A stretch of DNA of 6,946 nt from contig CAMBYJ010000092.1 of NCBI GenBank assembly GCA_945872015.1, positions 1 to 6,946 of the forward strand, read 5' to 3'. Of this stretch, positions 4,446-6,946 are shown in pieces (position 1 is the stretch's first letter; each line of letters opens with the position of its first letter). Source of the stretch: Chitinophaga pinensis (lineage in GTDB: Bacteria; Bacteroidota; Bacteroidia; AKYH767-A; OLB10). Position numbers and translations under genes: made by a program. The notes under the pieces were generated by a model, which was not told where the DNA came from, ran no database searches, and was given only the letters and a program-made list of their open reading frames with translations.

Positions 4446-6946
4446 CTACTCAAATACACTCAAATCAAAGTCGATCGTTTGCCGCTCTAACAAATCGGTG
4501 TATCTTAATAATTGATAGATCATATTATAGAATTGTCCATCTATTTTATGATTGATACTTGTAGTAAATGATAAAGCATAATAGTCTTCTATCTCTATCA
4601 CTTTATAGTTTTGTAAGCTTTTTTCGTTAGCAACTGCTCGCATAATTTTTGATGATTGCTTAAATAGATAAGCCGCTATTTCTAATTTGAAGTTGCCTGG
4701 CATGTCGTCATTCATCACTTTTATATGAAACGGTCCTCGACGTTCATCATCTTCAATTAATTTCATAACAGCCCGAATAATAAATTCGCCCTCGTCTAAT
4801 GCAGGAGCGAAATAGTAATCTCCCTTTTCAGTAAGTACTTTTAAAATATTTTTTAATACCCCTAAAATATCATCTTTAGAAATTCCAATGCGTTCATTAA
4901 TTTTCCGTATTGAACCTTTATCAATAGCGCCTTTAAATTTATCGTGTTCAAATTGTGAAAACAAAGGCTTATCAATTACAGAAGGCATCTCTTCTACTTT
5001 TAATGATGCGGCTACTAATCCATCATCCTCAATTGAATCTACAATATCAAATGCTTTTACAAAACTATTTATGTTGGTGAATAATTTATGGACTTGATTT
5101 ACTTCTAAGGTTTTTTGTACATAAGGATAGAATACATGTATTTGATTATCGAATTCAACCACCTGCTCCTTAATCATACCTCTATGACTTAATGAATTGA
5201 TTCGATCAATCCTACCTGTTCGCTGCTCCATATCTGTGCAATTCCATGCAATACCATAGTGGTAAATATTATTGCAATAAGTATGTAAATCTTCTCCTTC
5301 TCTAAATATATCTGTAGTAATTAGCGTATATGGGAAACCAGGCATTCGAAATTGAGCTGCCCATTTTCCTTTACTTTTATTTGAACCGGTTAATCCTTTA
5401 ATAGGCGATTGATATAATAACTTGTTTTCAATTTCACTTAACCGATCGCTTTCAGGAAAATTTACTGCTCGTAATAATCGATAATCTCGAACAATCAATT
5501 TTAATTCCCTTGTTACTAATTGAAAAACACTTTGTTTATCTGTTAGTATTGTAACAAAATTATTTTCTCTCTCACCTTTTGCATGGTCAGCAATAAAAAC
5601 TGGCAGAAACCCACTCCCATTACGAAGAATACTTCTAAGTAATGTTGATAATACTCTTAACTCATGAAAAAGTGCTTCGTTACCCTTGGCAGAATACTGC
5701 TTAATAAAATCTGCAACTTCATCATGCAAAACATCAGTAAGCAATGTTGTCATCAGTGTATTTTTAAACAACATACCTGGATAGTCGTCTTTATTTAAAT
5801 TATGTGCAACATAATCAGAAGACAAACTATGCTTAACAAAAATATCCTGTATCTCTTTTAAATCTGATTGATCTTTAGCGTGGATATTTAATTTCTTTAA
5901 TGCCTCTTTATTATAATCAACAATTTTAAAACGCTCATTAATCAAATAATAATTTAAATCGAACCAATCTACTTGATAGATACGCTTGCGCTTAAATGCA
6001 CCAGCAGCAGGAGTTTGAAAATAAGAATGAAAAAAATAAGAATCTGCCTCTTCCTCATCATGTTCATTATTTCCGTCATCAACTAATGAACTCCAGTTTT
6101 TGTATTCCTTCTTCAACAATTGATAAGTTAACTCTAACCATTCTACTTTAAATTTTGTTGCTCGCGTTTGACGCATTAATCCTTCTTTGAAAAGTCCATC
6201 TTTATCAACCGATTTTACATTGTGATACAAATAATACAATCCTGTTTTTAATGCAGTTTCTAATTCTACTTCTTTCGCTTCAACTTGACTAATAAATTGA
6301 AAATCGCAATTAAAGCGTTGCTTTACTAAGCGCTCAATTGCTCCCTTAATGATCTCATCAATTACTTCTCGAAGTTGTTTGTTTTCTTCATGCTCTTCAT
6401 AGGCATTGATTAAAGTTTCCAATTCATTGCTTGGTAAATATTTTCTCCAACGATTTTTTAATTCAGGTGCTATCACTTCTTTTTGCCAACGATGCATTAA
6501 TCGCTGCTCTAACTCGTAGGCCGATGCCACACGACGCACAAAGACAAGAGCCTTTTCTCCGCGCTTCATCATTTCTAATAATGCATCCACCATTACCGTC
6601 TGCTTAGGATGAGGAGGAGTTTCTAAAAATGTTTCTGTCCACGACTCCATTAATTGTTCTAAGATTGGTTGATCTTGCGATTTATTAATTCTTGTAGATC
6701 TCGTGTCCTCGTACTCTGGTTCATCCTTAGCAAACTTCTGCGCATCTAATCGATATGTTTCAAAACCTGCCAGCATTCCCATTTCAACATTCCCATTATG
6801 CTTTTGATTTAAATGACGAATGGTATTGTATTGCAATAATCCCATAAACAAAGCTTGCTCCCCTTCCTTCAATTGAATAGGCGGAGCATCAATAGCTTTA
6901 TTTGCATTTCCATTGCGATGTTCAAAACGACATTGATTACGAGTGT
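4446..6946 (-). CDS. SF2 (SNF2/RapA-like) helicase, C-terminal part; 5' end beyond window
   Basis: The frame is open to the right edge, so 832 residues are visible and the N-terminal ATPase lobe (Walker A, DExx) lies outside. A TTG at 6872 is an internal codon, since 24 in-frame residues precede it. Counting from the edge, residues about 129-151 (GEKALVFVRRVASAYELEQR) match motif IV, 539-554 (YTLITTDIFREGEDLH) motif V and 562-581 (HYGIAWNCTDMEQRTGRIDR) motif VI, with the arginine finger in QRTGRIDR. Motifs IV and V are separated by about 385 mostly helical residues, far more than in ordinary SF2 enzymes. IHVFYPYVQKTLEVNQ follows, as in SNF2-like helicases of defence islands. About 250 further residues are unassigned. 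Sampled base composition is lower in G+C (17 of 60 at 5461-5520) than in fabF (29 of 60 at 1141-1200). A phage-defence role is possible but unproven; DNA repair is an alternative. Confidence 0.8.
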   Translation of the reverse strand, partial: TRNQCRFEHRNGNANKAIDAPPIQLKEGEQALFMGLLQYNTIRHLNQKHNGNVEMGMLAGFETYRLDAQKFAKDEPEYEDTRSTRINKSQDQPILEQLMESWTETFLETPPHPKQTVMVDALLEMMKRGEKALVFVRRVASAYELEQRLMHRWQKEVIAPELKNRWRKYLPSNELETLINAYEEHEENKQLREVIDEIIKGAIERLVKQRFNCDFQFISQVEAKEVELETALKTGLYYLYHNVKSVDKDGLFKEGLMRQTRATKFKVEWLELTYQLLKKEYKNWSSLVDDGNNEHDEEEADSYFFHSYFQTPAAGAFKRKRIYQVDWFDLNYYLINERFKIVDYNKEALKKLNIHAKDQSDLKEIQDIFVKHSLSSDYVAHNLNKDDYPGMLFKNTLMTTLLTDVLHDEVADFIKQYSAKGNEALFHELRVLSTLLRSILRNGSGFLPVFIADHAKGERENNFVTILTDKQSVFQLVTRELKLIVRDYRLLRAVNFPESDRLSEIENKLLYQSPIKGLTGSNKSKGKWAAQFRMPGFPYTLITTDIFREGEDLHTYCNNIYHYGIAWNCTDMEQRTGRIDRINSLSHRGMIKEQVVEFDNQIHVFYPYVQKTLEVNQVHKLFTNINSFVKAFDIVDSIEDDGLVAASLKVEEMPSVIDKPLFSQFEHDKFKGAIDKGSIRKINERIGISKDDILGVLKNILKVLTEKGDYYFAPALDEGEFIIRAVMKLIEDDERRGPFHIKVMNDDMPGNFKLEIAAYLFKQSSKIMRAVANEKSLQNYKVIEIEDYYALSFTTSINHKIDGQFYNMIYQLLRYTDLLERQTIDFDLSVFE

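Noticed and set aside
4704..4727. HxKx4D-like match (HIKVMNDD) in the helicase C terminus, suggesting a phospholipase D-type nuclease
   Set aside because: Only one such motif is present, the residues that normally follow it are missing, and the match is short enough to be chance.
4888..5097. 69-residue plus-strand ORF within the helicase gene
   Set aside because: Antisense shadow of the helicase frame.
6872..6946. TTG at 6872 as the start of the helicase gene
   Set aside because: The same frame stays open through 24 more residues to the window edge, and an SF2 enzyme needs an N-terminal ATPase lobe upstream, so this is an internal leucine codon.

Overview
The window looks like a piece of a Bacteroidota chromosome (Chitinophagia/Sphingobacteriia/Cytophagia-like). 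Supporting signs are promoters of the form TTTG-N20-22-TAnnTTTG, translation starts without Shine-Dalgarno sequences but with A-rich leaders, AT-rich coding sequence, and the grouping of purN, acpP and fabF, which I recall as a conserved Bacteroidota neighbourhood. No clade-specific marker allows a genus call.

Layout, left to right. 1-590 holds no gene and is packed with short palindromic repeats. 591-2102 (minus strand) is a two-gene fatty-acid operon, acpP then fabF, with a clear promoter and a near-palindromic hairpin just upstream. 2103-2473 is a compact regulatory stretch. Read on the minus strand it contains the terminator of the next gene, a consensus promoter, a roughly 75-nt foldable segment that ends in a second terminator (a candidate small RNA), and then the acpP promoter region. 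2474-3025 (minus) encodes a NUMOD4/HNH-like protein with a C-terminal helix-turn-helix and a partly degenerate nuclease motif. 3026-3832 is a second repeat-rich spacer with one possible 53-residue ORF. 3833-4408 (plus) is purN. 4446-6946 (minus) is the C-terminal 832 residues of a large SF2 helicase that runs off the right edge.

The most interesting non-coding result is that the spacers at about 205-355 and 3393-3604 carry the same ordered set of repeats with nearly the same spacing. The set is an AATTTGAARATGAAG word, an inverted pair of TTCGAGARCCTCA hairpin cores 58-60 bp apart, and a TTTAAACCCGTG word 43-44 bp further on. Near them lie three perfect 28-bp palindromes whose sequence differences are all symmetrically compensated. 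This resembles the REP/BIME elements of other bacteria, which are moved by REP-associated tyrosine transposases. No such transposase is in the window.

Functionally, acpP and fabF supply the acyl carrier and a chain-elongating condensing enzyme of type II fatty-acid synthesis, and purN supplies a step of purine synthesis. The HNH/HTH gene, candidate RNA and repeats appear to have accumulated between purN and acpP. The AT-richer helicase resembles helicases found in phage-defence islands, but no partner gene is visible.
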